This document shows positions 1-10,036 of a DNA stretch of 64,000 bases, one piece after another; position 1 is the stretch's first letter; every line of letters begins with the position of its first letter. The stretch lies in contig OX485804.1 in the NCBI GenBank assembly GCA_950295325.1, positions 37,188,429-37,252,428 of the forward strand, given 5' to 3'. The notes below the pieces were generated by a model. It made no database searches and was not told the DNA's origin. It saw only the letters and a list, made by a program, of their open reading frames with translations. The position numbers and the translations under genes were made by a program. Origin of the DNA: Polytrichum commune. Its lineage: Eukaryota > Streptophyta > Polytrichopsida > Polytrichales > Polytrichaceae.

Positions 1-1757
1 ATACAGAAAATTTTACCATATTAGGTCCTTTTAGCCTACACTTCATAGGGATTTGAACCTTCGCTAACAACAAGAGGCCAACATGATCAAGGAGGTACAT
101 TTGATCACACTTTCAATATCTCTAGTAATTATAAGACCTAAAAAGAACTGTGCAAGGTGGAAATAGGGAGAACCACATGTTGTCCTACATGCATCATGCA
201 CAAAAGTTAGAGCCCAATGCATGAATTAGTGTATCAAGAGTAAGAGCAATATCTATCATCTCTGGAAAAACAATTCACTGAGTGATGAGCTATCCGGGGG
301 CAAAAGCCATATGCTCAAACCCACATACAAAGAGGACACATGGCTCAGGCTAATTAACTTGAATTTTTCAGGAATATTGAACCCTCTTCAAAACTTGCTG
401 TTCAGCCACTGGGTAATGTGCAATCACATGTCAAATCATCTTTATATCAATAAATTGGTAACTGTACAGAATACACAATTATGCTAATGTATAACTATGT
501 ACATTGCTTTGGTATGCACAAATACCACTCGATCAGGTGGAGGTCAACAACCAGAAAAACCTTACTGCATCATGATTCATAAAGGATGAACCAGAGAGTT
601 GAAAGCAGCATCCCTTGCTGTGCAATTTTTCCAGGAAGCAGCTGAGATTAAAATATTTGTCAGGAAGCGATCGCTATGATGTAAAACCAATATACACTTC
701 CAGGTCATAATGCAGATAGCTCGCAATTGCACCAGAGAGATGCATCCCAGCTACTTGAGATGAACATGGCATCCTGCTCCCCAAAGGATGGTCCCTGATT
801 GATGGACAAAGAGCCGCTTCCAGCGAGAACTCTGTACATAAGCAGCCAGCACATCCTTATATATATACATCATCTTGCCAAAAATTATAGTTTTCATGAC
901 TACACATACCCTCATGAAATACTAAATGGATAATACACTGTTACTCATGAAGCTTAAGATGTCATCAAATACTGACATGTATTCAAAAGCTAACCACAAC
1001 GCCATCCTCTGGCCAGAAGCTTGATTGCAGATCATAAAAAACAGGAATATTCCTATGTGAGCCACTACAACATACTAACTCAAGTATTACAATGGACCAG
1101 TAAATTCAGCAGAGAGAACAGACAGCTGTAAACAAAGCGATAACAACTCCAAACTCTTCATTTCACAAGCTTCACCAGCTAAATTGGACGTGACAAACAA
1201 ACTTGTCATGCACAGAATGCAATATAATACATTGAATGTTCTAAGTTTCTTGTTGATTTGAGTGCAACTTCATAGCCACACATGCCCCAGCACTCTGAAA
1301 TAAGGTGTGACCTTCTAAAATCGATGGGGGGATGCATGTCAAGAATGAATCTTACCAGATATCGATCAACTTTGTTAAGTCCTCTTTTAGCAGACCTGAG
1401 CCAATGCCAAGCAAGTGATCCACCTGCAGAATAGTCATCTAAGACGTTCAGCTCCGTTCATGGACAGAGAGCTTAGCTTCAACTGATCGAGACCCATGGC
1501 CTCGCATGTCAACCAACTTGGTGAGCCTACACTAGAACCCATGTCAAACCAAAGCCACATGTATCGATGATACAGGGTGGTGTTGGGAAGCTAGACACTT
1601 ACATGATATGTCAAGCATGTCGCAGACCAAGGTCATTTCTTTTGCAGCCAGGTCACTCGGGGTTTGAGCCCTTTCCAACAGCTCCATTTACAGGGGCAAC
1701 CTCGACGGCCCACATTGCAAAGAAAAAACACCACATCAAATGCACATGTCATCATCG
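1..1757. other. Intergenic or 3'-flank DNA, no gene seen
   Basis: I see no convincing coding exon on either strand in this stretch. It is moderately AT-rich unique-looking DNA. The right-hand part probably includes the 3' untranslated region of the minus-strand coiled-coil gene whose stop codon lies at 1758-1760. No tRNA or other RNA gene fold was recognised. Confidence 0.4.
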
Positions 1758-2336
1758 TCAAGTTGAACTGCCATACCCAGAACACACATCGTCATCATTC
1801 TCATCACCCATCCCATCACAAAAACCTCCCCGTAACCTTTGCCTAAGGGCGTTCGTCTCATGTTGCATCATGAAGAGTTGCTCTTTCAAACTCGAATTCT
1901 CGTCCTCCAAGTAAGCAATGTGCCTTTCCTGCTCTGCAAGCCGGAAGTCCATCACATGTGACATGTTATTAACATCATTTCCAGATGTAGGATGGATCAT
2001 GACGAACCGGCTCACATCCTGGTCCAGTCGCATCTCTACCTGCTGTACAGAAAGTGCACTGGATAGACGAGCCTCCACATCATGAGATTGGCCTGAGGCG
2101 GCCACCTCATCATCCACATCAGCACTGGCATTTGACATGCCACCAGCAATTGCCCGAAGGTGGATGAGACCTGCCATAGAGCCATACCCATCAACAACCA
2201 AGTCCTTAACGTCCTCTACAAGATCCTTGACCCCTCTACTCTGACATTCTCGTAATTGAAAAGCACCAGACCCCATTAAAGGTTTACTAGCAGGGGAAAT
2301 TAGCGATGCCAAACCCCCGGATTGACGAACACTCAT
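1758..2336 (-). CDS. Conserved-looking coiled-coil protein of unknown function
   Basis: The minus-strand frame encodes about 192 residues if the ATG at 2336 is used (MSVRQSGGLASLISPASKP at the N-terminus). The composition is protein-like. An N-terminal Gly/Ser/Pro-rich part is followed by an acidic middle, a segment EARLSSALSVQQVEMRLDQD, and a C-terminal heptad-like coiled coil around LAEQERHIAYLEDENSSLKE, ending in an acidic tail (DENDDDV). The coiled coil suggests dimerisation or a partner-binding role. I have an impression of similar uncharacterised plant proteins but cannot name the family. The same frame stays open upstream to 2621 and includes a basic stretch (KRFSKRRKSVPKAP), so the true start could lie further upstream or in another exon. 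Function and start are inference; the reading frame is seen directly. Confidence 0.6.
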   Translation of the reverse strand: MSVRQSGGLASLISPASKPLMGSGAFQLRECQSRGVKDLVEDVKDLVVDGYGSMAGLIHLRAIAGGMSNASADVDDEVAASGQSHDVEARLSSALSVQQVEMRLDQDVSRFVMIHPTSGNDVNNMSHVMDFRLAEQERHIAYLEDENSSLKEQLFMMQHETNALRQRLRGGFCDGMGDENDDDVCSGYGSST

Positions 2337-2621
2337 CAAGAATGAGCTGTTGTTGAAGGGGGCTTTAGGCACACTCTTCCTCCTCTTGCTGAACCGCTTC
2401 CTGGTCCTTATTTGCTTCTGTCGTTGGAAATCTCTCAATCTCGGGCACTCCTGGATGGCTGCCCCAAAGAAAAACTCTCCTCCTTGTTGCCTCCTCGGTC
2501 TATAGCTATTCCACTGACTTCTCCACTGGATTTTCTGCAATGGATGATGATCCCCTTTGCGAACTCCATAGCTGGCCTGCTGACAAGCCAAATGCATCAT
2601 GGGAGGCTCCATTGAGCACAA

Positions 2622-3379
2622 TGTGCAAACGATGCCAAAAGTACCAACACAGAAATGGGGGGAAACGTAGCAAAGCGATGTCCCCTCTTTCTGTTTCTCC
2701 TTTCACAAAAACAAACTATTCTAGAACTACAAAGCCCGCCGTGGTTCATTCAGGCTTGGAAGTGTGCAGCTATGCAGTTCAAACCCTTAACTCATCAACT
2801 GGCTCCGCAAAGATGACGGCTCTAAAACAATGTAATGTAATGTATGGTTCTTTGTGAGATAGAAACAAAAACTACTTATGTTATACAACAACAACGCTGG
2901 CCGTGATGACTCCTTCAAGCTTGGAGAGTACACAATGTACAGCACACTCAATCCGCAATATTGGCTTCGTGAAGAAAAAGACCGAACAAATCGATGTATC
3001 TTGTGAGACAGAAAACCGAAGCCGGGCTGGTCGTGACTAAATCGTGGCTTGCAAAGTGCGTATGCGATGATGCTTGGATGGCGATCTTGGCGAGAGGCTC
3101 GTTCTCGGAGACTGATTTGTCCGTTCGCAAAAGCAGGCTGGCTTTGTCCGTCTAGGGTTTCCCTAGCTAGGGTCGTAGGCCTACCAGACCTAGGAGATGA
3201 AGATGTGTACCTACTACCTGCCCTTCTTATCGTCGCTTATTGAACTCCACACTAATTTAAGGTAGTGTGGCCCACACTATTCATCGTCGACCCACATGAT
3301 GATCTCGCAATTACCGGGTAGCAATTGGAGAACGTGGCATGAACACTTGTTGTTGCAAGACAAGTCGCAAAGGCCACTT
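2622..3379. other. Upstream region of the coiled-coil gene
   Basis: This is the 5' side of the minus-strand gene that ends at 1758. Short overlapping frames occur on both strands (for example 2540-2857 on the plus strand), but none shows a recognisable domain or splice structure. It probably contains the promoter and leader of that gene. I could not place a TATA box with confidence. Confidence 0.3.
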
Positions 3380-3382
3380 TAA

Positions 3383-3723
3383 GGGTCACTTCACACACGA
3401 GCCAAGGGTTGTGACCATGTAATTGTGAGGGCCCTTGAATCTCATCCAAAGGTCGCACCAGTTGTTTAACTAACACATTGTGTCAGCATTTGCGCATGCC
3501 CGACCTCTTGGAAGTGGGCTTGATGCAAATCCCGAGACATTTTAAATTTATAATATGCTATATATGTAGGATTCCGTATACTTTTCATCCATACTAATTT
3601 ATGTGGCCTTAGAACTTCATCTTCTAATGTGAAGTGAACTTGGACGGTCTCGGCCTTTTCAATCATTGAAAGATCGTAGAATGCAATGGTCACATGCTTT
3701 CAGTCTCGTGTGTGAAGTGGCCC
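3383..3723. mobile_element. MITE, 341 bp, TAA target duplication (family A)
   Basis: The left end reads GGGTCACTTCACACACGAG and the right end, read in reverse, starts GGGCCACTTCACACACGAGA. These are terminal inverted repeats. The trinucleotide TAA lies directly outside both ends (3380-3382 and 3724-3726). A 3-bp TWA duplication with GGGCC-type ends is what PIF/Harbinger-derived elements leave. There is no transposase inside. Related copies lie at 21085-21390 and 60513-61014, and possibly at 17264. Confidence 0.75.
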
Positions 3724-3726
3724 TAA

Positions 3727-5329
3727 TTAATATGGCACACTATTTTCAACATCACATATTCAATACATAAGAGGTGCTTTGTGGGCCACAAATAAAGTAT
3801 GTGTAATTTTCATTATGACTTCGTATTCAAGCAACATGTTGCAACCATTTGTACGTGTATTGGAGGGTTAGTGGTCTTAGAGTGAGTTTCCAAGTAGGCC
3901 ACTTGCCCACCAAACTCTAGTGGGAATAAGGACAAAATTTACCCAAATATAGATGGAATCTATGTGGGGTATTTTAATTGAAATCATCCAAATTGCAATG
4001 GCCTCATAGATGGCACATTGGTGTGGAGATAAAAAGGTTGTGGAAGAATGCATTTCATTCCAAGTGGTTTAACCAAAGAAATAAATTTATTACATGAACA
4101 ACACCGTGACTATTAGTCACGAGGGTTTGTTCATGCACATTGACCTAGGTTACCCTGAATCCTTCTACGACATCACAACTTTAAGACACTTTCAATTTTC
4201 ATCAAGAGTGGCAAACAAGGTTCACACACACCGATGATTACTTTCGGATAGTTATTGAGGGATTTTGGGTTCAAAGGTGAAGTTATGTTCATTATGCATG
4301 GGATGGTATTTACAAAGTTCCTCCTGGTATTGATGATCTAGCTCTCAAATCTTACAATAAGACGCATGCAAGGTAAATTTTGCAAGTAAAACGGGGTAAA
4401 AAAAACGGCGGTGATTAATGAAGAGGTTTGATTGTATTAAACCCATGTACAATCACATTTTTATTTATTTATTTGTGTGCATTGATGATTAATTTTCTGC
4501 ATCAGCGGCGAATGGACTTCACATAGTAGATCGGCGATTGCATTAATGCCCATGCATTGAGAGGTTGGGAAAGAGATCATTAAATTCTTCTTCCTTTTTA
4601 ACCTATTAAACTACATGTGTGCATTCTACATTGCAAACAAAAATTCTAGCCTACTTGAGTTGAAGCCACAAGCACTCTCACAAGTTCTTAACTCACATAC
4701 TTAGTCTACTCAAGTTGAATGCATAAGCATTTTCACAAGTTCTCAACTCACATGCTTAGCCTACTCAAATGAACTATCAAATGTACATAGAAATGAACGT
4801 CATTTTTTATTGAAATAAACACACACAAAAAGATAGTTGAAACCAAATGTATTGCATAAGGAGCCTACAAGCTTTAAAACATTCTAACTGGAGTCTTCAT
4901 GTCGTCTTCCCTAAGCACTCCAAGCTCCATAGTTACTCTTAAGTTATTGATTTTGCCAGTTGTTGTCCTTGCTTCAAGTGGGTTGTCACGCTTAAACTAA
5001 CCAATCGTCAATTTGAATGATTATATGAAATTTTCCAAAACTATGTCATTTGAAAATACAATAATTGTGAATGATAGATAATAATCACTATAAAGGGTAA
5101 TGACATTGCAGTCAAAAAATAAAAGCATTGAACGTAGAGCATTAAATTGTTTTTAATCATAAGATGATGATTTTTAAGAAGCATAAGAATCAATAAGATT
5201 TGAATAGACTCATATGCTTTGTGAGAAATGGGAGTTGAAATATCCCACATGCATTTTATGAACCAAGAAGCAAAAATGCAATAAAGGACAAGACAAGGGG
5301 TGATGATAACCATCTCATTCCAAGCATAA
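3727..5329. other. AT-rich intergenic DNA with a short tandem repeat
   Basis: No gene was recognised. Around 4647-4770 a unit of about 56 bp (starting AGCCTACTTGAGTTGAA, then AGTCTACTCAAGTTGAA, then AGCCTACTCAAATGAA) is repeated a little more than twice. A minus-strand frame at 5041-5334 is hydrophobic. It lies directly beyond the decayed membrane-protein copy and may be further remnant of it, but I could not align it. Confidence 0.35.
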
Positions 5330-5640
5330 TTCATATGCCTTTGTGTATGTGTATTTGCTTACGCAATCTGATCTCTAGTTCTTTTATACTTCAATAAATC
5401 CACCATGTCAAAGTTCCTCATTTGCTTGATCATTCCAAGTCTCAGTGCAACCATTTGCAACAATTCATGTTACCCTAAATGCAAGTTCCAATTCAACAAC
5501 ACACTAGGTTCCACATCATATTGGTCAATTGTTGAGAAGTAAGTAACCATAACCACAACTATGTCGAATATTGCATTGCCACGCAACACCACACTATCGC
5601 AATTGTTAGATCCAAACCCACAAGCTCAACAAACATTAAA
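5330..5640 (-). pseudogene. Decayed partial copy of the neighbouring membrane-protein gene
   Basis: This minus-strand stretch closely matches the N-terminal coding part of the gene at 5846-7312. Shared blocks include TTGCATTGCCACGCAACACC, CTCAGTGCAACCATTTG and GATCATTCCAA. They correspond to roughly residues 30-105 of that protein (around CCVAMQYST and MVALRFGMI). The copy has in-frame stops and frame changes and lacks the rest of the gene. It lies about 200 bp beyond the 3' end of the intact gene in the same orientation, which fits a partial tandem duplication followed by decay. Confidence 0.75.
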
Positions 5641-5845
5641 AAAAACCAGGAGTTAAAGTCAGATGGGGTGGGGCCTTAAGGTGTACAATGCCTAATTAGG
5701 TCAAAAGCACTCAAAGTTCTCCCACAACCCAATTTAGCTTTTTGTTGCAACAATGTGTCCAAATGAAGAAGAATATACAATCAAGCAACCAATGCAGGTG
5801 CAAAATGTAGCTAAATCTTGCTGCAATGCAGGCTTTCGACTATCC

Positions 5846-7312
5846 TCAAAAATCATCGAATGCTTGAGCAAATGGGTAGTTTCTCGTTCTAAAGCAGTAG
5901 CAACATCGGACCTCTGTTTTGTTGACATCGTCTTCTTGCTTCTCAAAGTCAAATGCAAAGGCACCCATGCACGCGTGAATGCTGAACTTGTTTGCGGTAC
6001 CACGACAGGAGGAGAAGCAGCAACAACAACTGTGGAAGTTTGCAAAACCGTCCGTGTAATCGCCCCAAATGGCAGGGTTCTGCAATTCAAGTCTCTGGTT
6101 TTCCGTGTCTGAGAAGTCCATTAACCGGATGGGGTTGTCGCTATACGGTGAGAATACGTTGCGAGCAATCGGCCAATCCGTGTAGATTGGGGCGTCGAAA
6201 GGAGGCAACGACAAGGGGTGGATCACGTCGTTTGTTTGCAAAGCGGATTGATCAGAAAGTTCCCAATTAGATCTGTCCTCCGACTCTGGAGGTAGAATCC
6301 CAGGCCAGATGCGGACATGATGGTGTCTTCTCGTGTACCACAAGACGACCAGTGACCACGCTGCTGCAGTCCATTGCAACCAGAATATTGCATCACTGAC
6401 GTTCGACCTGATGAGCCGCACAAGTACCCACACATCAATTGCAACATTGATAGTGGTAAAACCAACCTGCCCCAACACAGTTGGCAGATTCGTGGTGCCC
6501 AGGTAGCCTCGGTCATGGTGAGTATCGCCAATGATGACGGGCGGCCCTTCGAAGAGCTGCAAGGTTAACATGACTGACATCCACACAATGGCAACCTCTA
6601 CAAGGTAGGTTACGATCATCCGTGCCACGTTTCTGCAGCCGTCGACATGGTTGTATCTAGGCCACAGAACAAGCCAGAATAGTAACGAGTAGGCTACAAT
6701 GACAAGGAGGTACAATGCAATCTGGACATACAACCAAAGACGATGCCTACGCGCTTCTGTCACTTCATCAGGGTGGAGGCCATCACAGTGCGCTTCACGC
6801 ATTCGTCGATCCGCACGTTGTTCCATGCCATTTTTTTTCCCTAACCACTTGATGCTCGCATGTTCAGTCCACAAGTTGCCACAGGCCACGAATAATACTT
6901 TTGCAACAGCTTTCAGGACCACAAGTCCTGCCGTTCTTGCAACAGCGAGCCAGTAGGTCTTTCCGTCCACACTTTTCAAAATTTGATAGACTAGAGAAAA
7001 TGCCCTGAGGTAGTAATTTACAAGGCCACTGTTCTTCATTTGCTCGATCATTCCAAATCTCAGTGCAACCATTTGTGCCAGTTCGTTTCCCCCTAACCGC
7101 AGGTTCCAGTTCGTGAGCACAACATGTGGCACAAAATACGTCTCAGTGGTTGAGAGTAACCATAACCAAAACCTTGTTGAATATTGCATTGCCACGCAAC
7201 ACCACATTATCGCAATCGTTAGACCCAAACGCACGCTCTTCTCATGTTTGCTGAGCTCGTGGGTTGCAGGTCGGTCTTGATCACATACTGGCTCCGCACT
7301 TGCATTGACCAA
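5846..7312 (-). CDS. Multi-pass membrane protein of unknown family (5' end unresolved)
   Basis: An open frame of about 488 codons runs without a stop. I do not recognise the family. Six hydrophobic spans can be seen at about residues 29-53, 125-145, 192-217, 230-254, 283-302 and 308-326 (for example LYVQIALYLLVIVAYSLLFW). They are followed by a hydrophilic C-terminal domain of about 150 residues with a cysteine cluster (SCCCCFSSC) and a second CC motif near the end. The frame has no ATG before codon 36 (position 7207). It stays open upstream to an in-frame TAG near 7367, so either translation starts at 7207 or a 5' exon is joined just upstream. A decayed partial copy lies at 5330-5640. The protein is probably an integral membrane protein; its role and location are unknown. 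Confidence 0.6.
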   Translation of the reverse strand: MVNASAEPVCDQDRPATHELSKHEKSVRLGLTIAIMWCCVAMQYSTRFWLWLLSTTETYFVPHVVLTNWNLRLGGNELAQMVALRFGMIEQMKNSGLVNYYLRAFSLVYQILKSVDGKTYWLAVARTAGLVVLKAVAKVLFVACGNLWTEHASIKWLGKKNGMEQRADRRMREAHCDGLHPDEVTEARRHRLWLYVQIALYLLVIVAYSLLFWLVLWPRYNHVDGCRNVARMIVTYLVEVAIVWMSVMLTLQLFEGPPVIIGDTHHDRGYLGTTNLPTVLGQVGFTTINVAIDVWVLVRLIRSNVSDAIFWLQWTAAAWSLVVLWYTRRHHHVRIWPGILPPESEDRSNWELSDQSALQTNDVIHPLSLPPFDAPIYTDWPIARNVFSPYSDNPIRLMDFSDTENQRLELQNPAIWGDYTDGFANFHSCCCCFSSCRGTANKFSIHACMGAFAFDFEKQEDDVNKTEVRCCYCFRTRNYPFAQAFDDF

Positions 7313-7369
7313 TAAAGGCTTCCCAACAAAACCTTCAGTGCTGCCACAGCAGTGGAACTGGATCCCATT

Positions 7370-9034
7370 CTTCGTCTATTATCCAACAGGCCGGAATTCA
7401 AAAGGTGTGTGGAGCTTCCGCCTGCTCGTGATGGGACAATCAAAGAAGTTCAAAACAGAATGTCAATTCTAGATTTTCCCAACCAATTCAGCTGCAAGAG
7501 TGATGACCAACCATATTAGTATGTAGCATATATGACACTAGTGAATGAATGGGATATTATCATCATGTGTCAATTCCAAATCTTCAAACACAGACGTAGG
7601 TTCTCGCAGGTTTTCAAAACTGGGGCAAGGTTGAACTGAAAGTATTAGAGATATGAGAGCAGAGTAACACCAGGCTTTGTATTTTCCTGATGACCGATAG
7701 GAGATGTAAACAAGGGCTGGAATAACAACAAAACAGTCAAATGTATAAATCTAAGAAATACATGACTCTTGGCGTTAATTTCCTACATGACGTTTCTATC
7801 AAGGATCAGCAACACTGGTCTGACCGACTGTCCTGGCAACAACAAAATTTACGTTCTTATTCCTTTTGGGCTGCAGTCCTTTATCATCTAACCTATGGAG
7901 TCCAATGCCTCACACTTTACCGAGTTCTCTAAGAAGGCTCTAGTGCATTACAGGAGGAAAAGTAATTGGAGCGAGCGACACAGGGGAGTTCGAAACCACG
8001 CTTGACTACAAATGTTCACCAACAATTCGAGCGTCCAACTAAATTTTGGTTAGTCATTTCAATGTGACTTTGATTTCCTGCAACAAACCATGGAAGGACA
8101 GAAACCATCCACGAACAGCATTACCCGAATCCTTTCCATCTTGAATTGAGTTTTGAAGAGTATTGCCTTGTACATATAGTATCAGGTATTCATTCCAGGT
8201 CACTACGACCGACATCTTAAAAACGACTTCTCACAGATAGGAAGCAAATAACCTCCGAGCCCGGAGTAATGTAAATTCAAGTGCCTGAATTTAGTAAAAG
8301 CGACCACAAAATTTTCTCTTGACTGCCTCCCATGCTCAAACTCTAATTGCTCCCTTCAATTGCCTCCTACCAACAAAAAAACGGAAATGAGATAAACTGC
8401 ACATAGAGTAGGTGTGTGCCCTCGACAAACCACCAAGTGCATAGAAATCGTGCCAAGGGATACGATGCATGATCCCCTTCATGAATTATTTTACATGAAG
8501 ACAGTAACAATTTCGAAAAAAAGAAGAGAAAATAGAAATAATTCAAGCATACGTCATTGCGCAATAGCAAAGCATTTTCCGCTAAAGGAACAGGCTGATG
8601 ATAGATGAGAGAGCAGAGGAAAAGGTGAAGAAGAATCTCGATCATCTCAACGGATGAACAAGGAAACAAGGAAGAAAGAAGGAAAGACGTGAACACAAGG
8701 ACCTTGTTACTTCGTAACAAATCCTGAAAAATATGCAACCGAATAGACTGACAACAATGACCCACTCACCATACAATTATGGCTATACGGTAACAAGCCT
8801 CGGATGAGCAGACATGAGCAATGACAATGTACTGAACCCACCTTAATCATAGTAAGCGATATTGTTTGCGCAGTGCAACTTAAAAGTCTAATACCTCACG
8901 CAACTCGTTAACTAGCCTAGGAAACAAACGATTCGGAGTAATAGTACAATCTAGCGGCACAACGATTAACTTCATCTCAAGCCCAACCATTTGTAAGTAC
9001 AACGACGAAAACACGTACAAGGGATATTTCAATG
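7370..9034. other. Intergenic or intron DNA upstream of the membrane-protein gene
   Basis: No strong coding exon was found. If the membrane-protein gene has an upstream exon, this stretch is its intron. A minus-strand frame at 8367-8765 is open but its composition is low-complexity (runs of Phe, Leu and Ser from poly-A/T-rich DNA). I do not treat it as a gene. Confidence 0.3.
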
Positions 9035-9292
9035 TCACTCGATGCCATTCGCAATTTTGATCGATTGATCGTCATCCCATCCACTTCCCATGCGAAGAAA
9101 TCCGCCTCGATCAAACCCCAACCTGTAAAATGTGGTCCTCGGCGAGATTCGTTTGCCATCTTCATAGAAGACTGGAATGGGTCCCGACTTCTCGCCGACA
9201 GGGGCAGTGAGAGCATCAAGATTCCTACTGCTTCCTTCCACCACCGACATCGCCATTGGTGAATTCCACCCACACAAGGTCAACCAAGTCAC
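9035..9292 (-). CDS. Possible orphan exon, unrecognised protein
   Basis: A minus-strand frame encodes about 85 residues with protein-like composition, including APVGEKSGPIPVFYEDGK and RISPRTTFYR. A plausible splice donor (ACAG followed by GTTGGG) falls just after the RTTFYR codons, so it may be a first exon. It could be the missing 5' exon of the membrane-protein gene at 5846-7312 or the start of a separate small gene. I found no downstream exon that I could join with confidence. An overlapping frame at 8977-9273 on the same strand looks less protein-like. Confidence 0.25.
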   Translation of the reverse strand: MTWLTLCGWNSPMAMSVVEGSSRNLDALTAPVGEKSGPIPVFYEDGKRISPRTTFYRLGFDRGGFLRMGSGWDDDQSIKIANGIE

Positions 9293-9478
9293 CGCGTTGG
9301 ACCGAATGCAATTTCCGACGCCGGCTGCCGCGGCAGCATCTCACCTACCACGAATGCTTTTACATGGCAGATCGGAGGGATCGATTGCCCCGCCGTGTTG
9401 CAAAATGGGACTCTCGATTGTCAATTTCAAATGACCGGATCTTGCTCAACAATAGCTGGCCCTCATAGCCTTACCTTA

Positions 9479-9726
9479 AGGCCGGTTCACACCATGGACC
9501 ATGAAGTCGGACCATGAATATGGCCTTTTTTCTTTCATGGTTCAACTTATGGTCTAACTTACATGGTCCGAGTTCTTAAAAAAACAATTTACAAAGTTTT
9601 TGGGTCCCTCACTAGCTGTAAACCGAATGTGGACCAAAAAGAATGATCATGCATCAAAAAGTGAATGTGTTGATTTTTTTGAATATATGTTTAGAAAGGT
9701 GACTTTTGGAAGAAAAAGAAGAAGAA

Positions 9727-9764
<38 letters not shown>

Positions 9765-10033
9765 TAAAGACTGACCATTCTTTTTGTCTTCTCTTCCCCC
9801 AAAAAAATTTGGGCTCAAGCACCTCTTTTGCCTCTCCCATCACAAAACCCGTTGAACTATGTCAATGGATAATGTAGGTCTTAAAATATGTCTTTTGGGG
9901 ACCTCAAACTCCATGGTCACATTGACTATTTTTCCTTGGCGTAACCAAAGTGGTCTCAAAACGAATTCAACATCCCATCATATATTTTATAGGGCCTTGG
10001 GACAACTTCATGGTCCATGGTGTAAATAACCCC
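9479..10033. mobile_element. MITE, 555 bp, TTA target duplication (family B)
   Basis: The left end reads AGGCCGGTTCACACCATGG and the right end, in reverse, GGGGTTATTTACACCATGG. These form inverted repeats of about 27 bp, both continuing into GACCATGAA. TTA lies outside both ends (9476-9478 and 10034-10036). There is no coding capacity. An (AAT)n microsatellite sits in the middle. A truncated relative in the opposite orientation lies at about 28845-29122. End sequence and TTA duplication fit a PIF/Harbinger-derived MITE. Confidence 0.8.
9727..9768. repeat. (AAT)n microsatellite inside the MITE
   Basis: This is an array of AAT/AATAATAAC units, about a dozen copies, within the family B MITE. 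It is absent from the truncated relative near 28.9 kb, so it expanded after the two copies separated. Confidence 0.85.
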
Positions 10034-10036
10034 TTA

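Noticed and set aside
30-100. tRNA-like T-arm wording (TTGAACCTT and reverse)
   Set aside because: The stem bases do not pair and no acceptor or anticodon arms can be drawn.
8367-8765. 132-codon minus-strand frame
   Set aside because: Low-complexity Phe/Leu/Ser translation of A/T-rich DNA with no domain or splice context.
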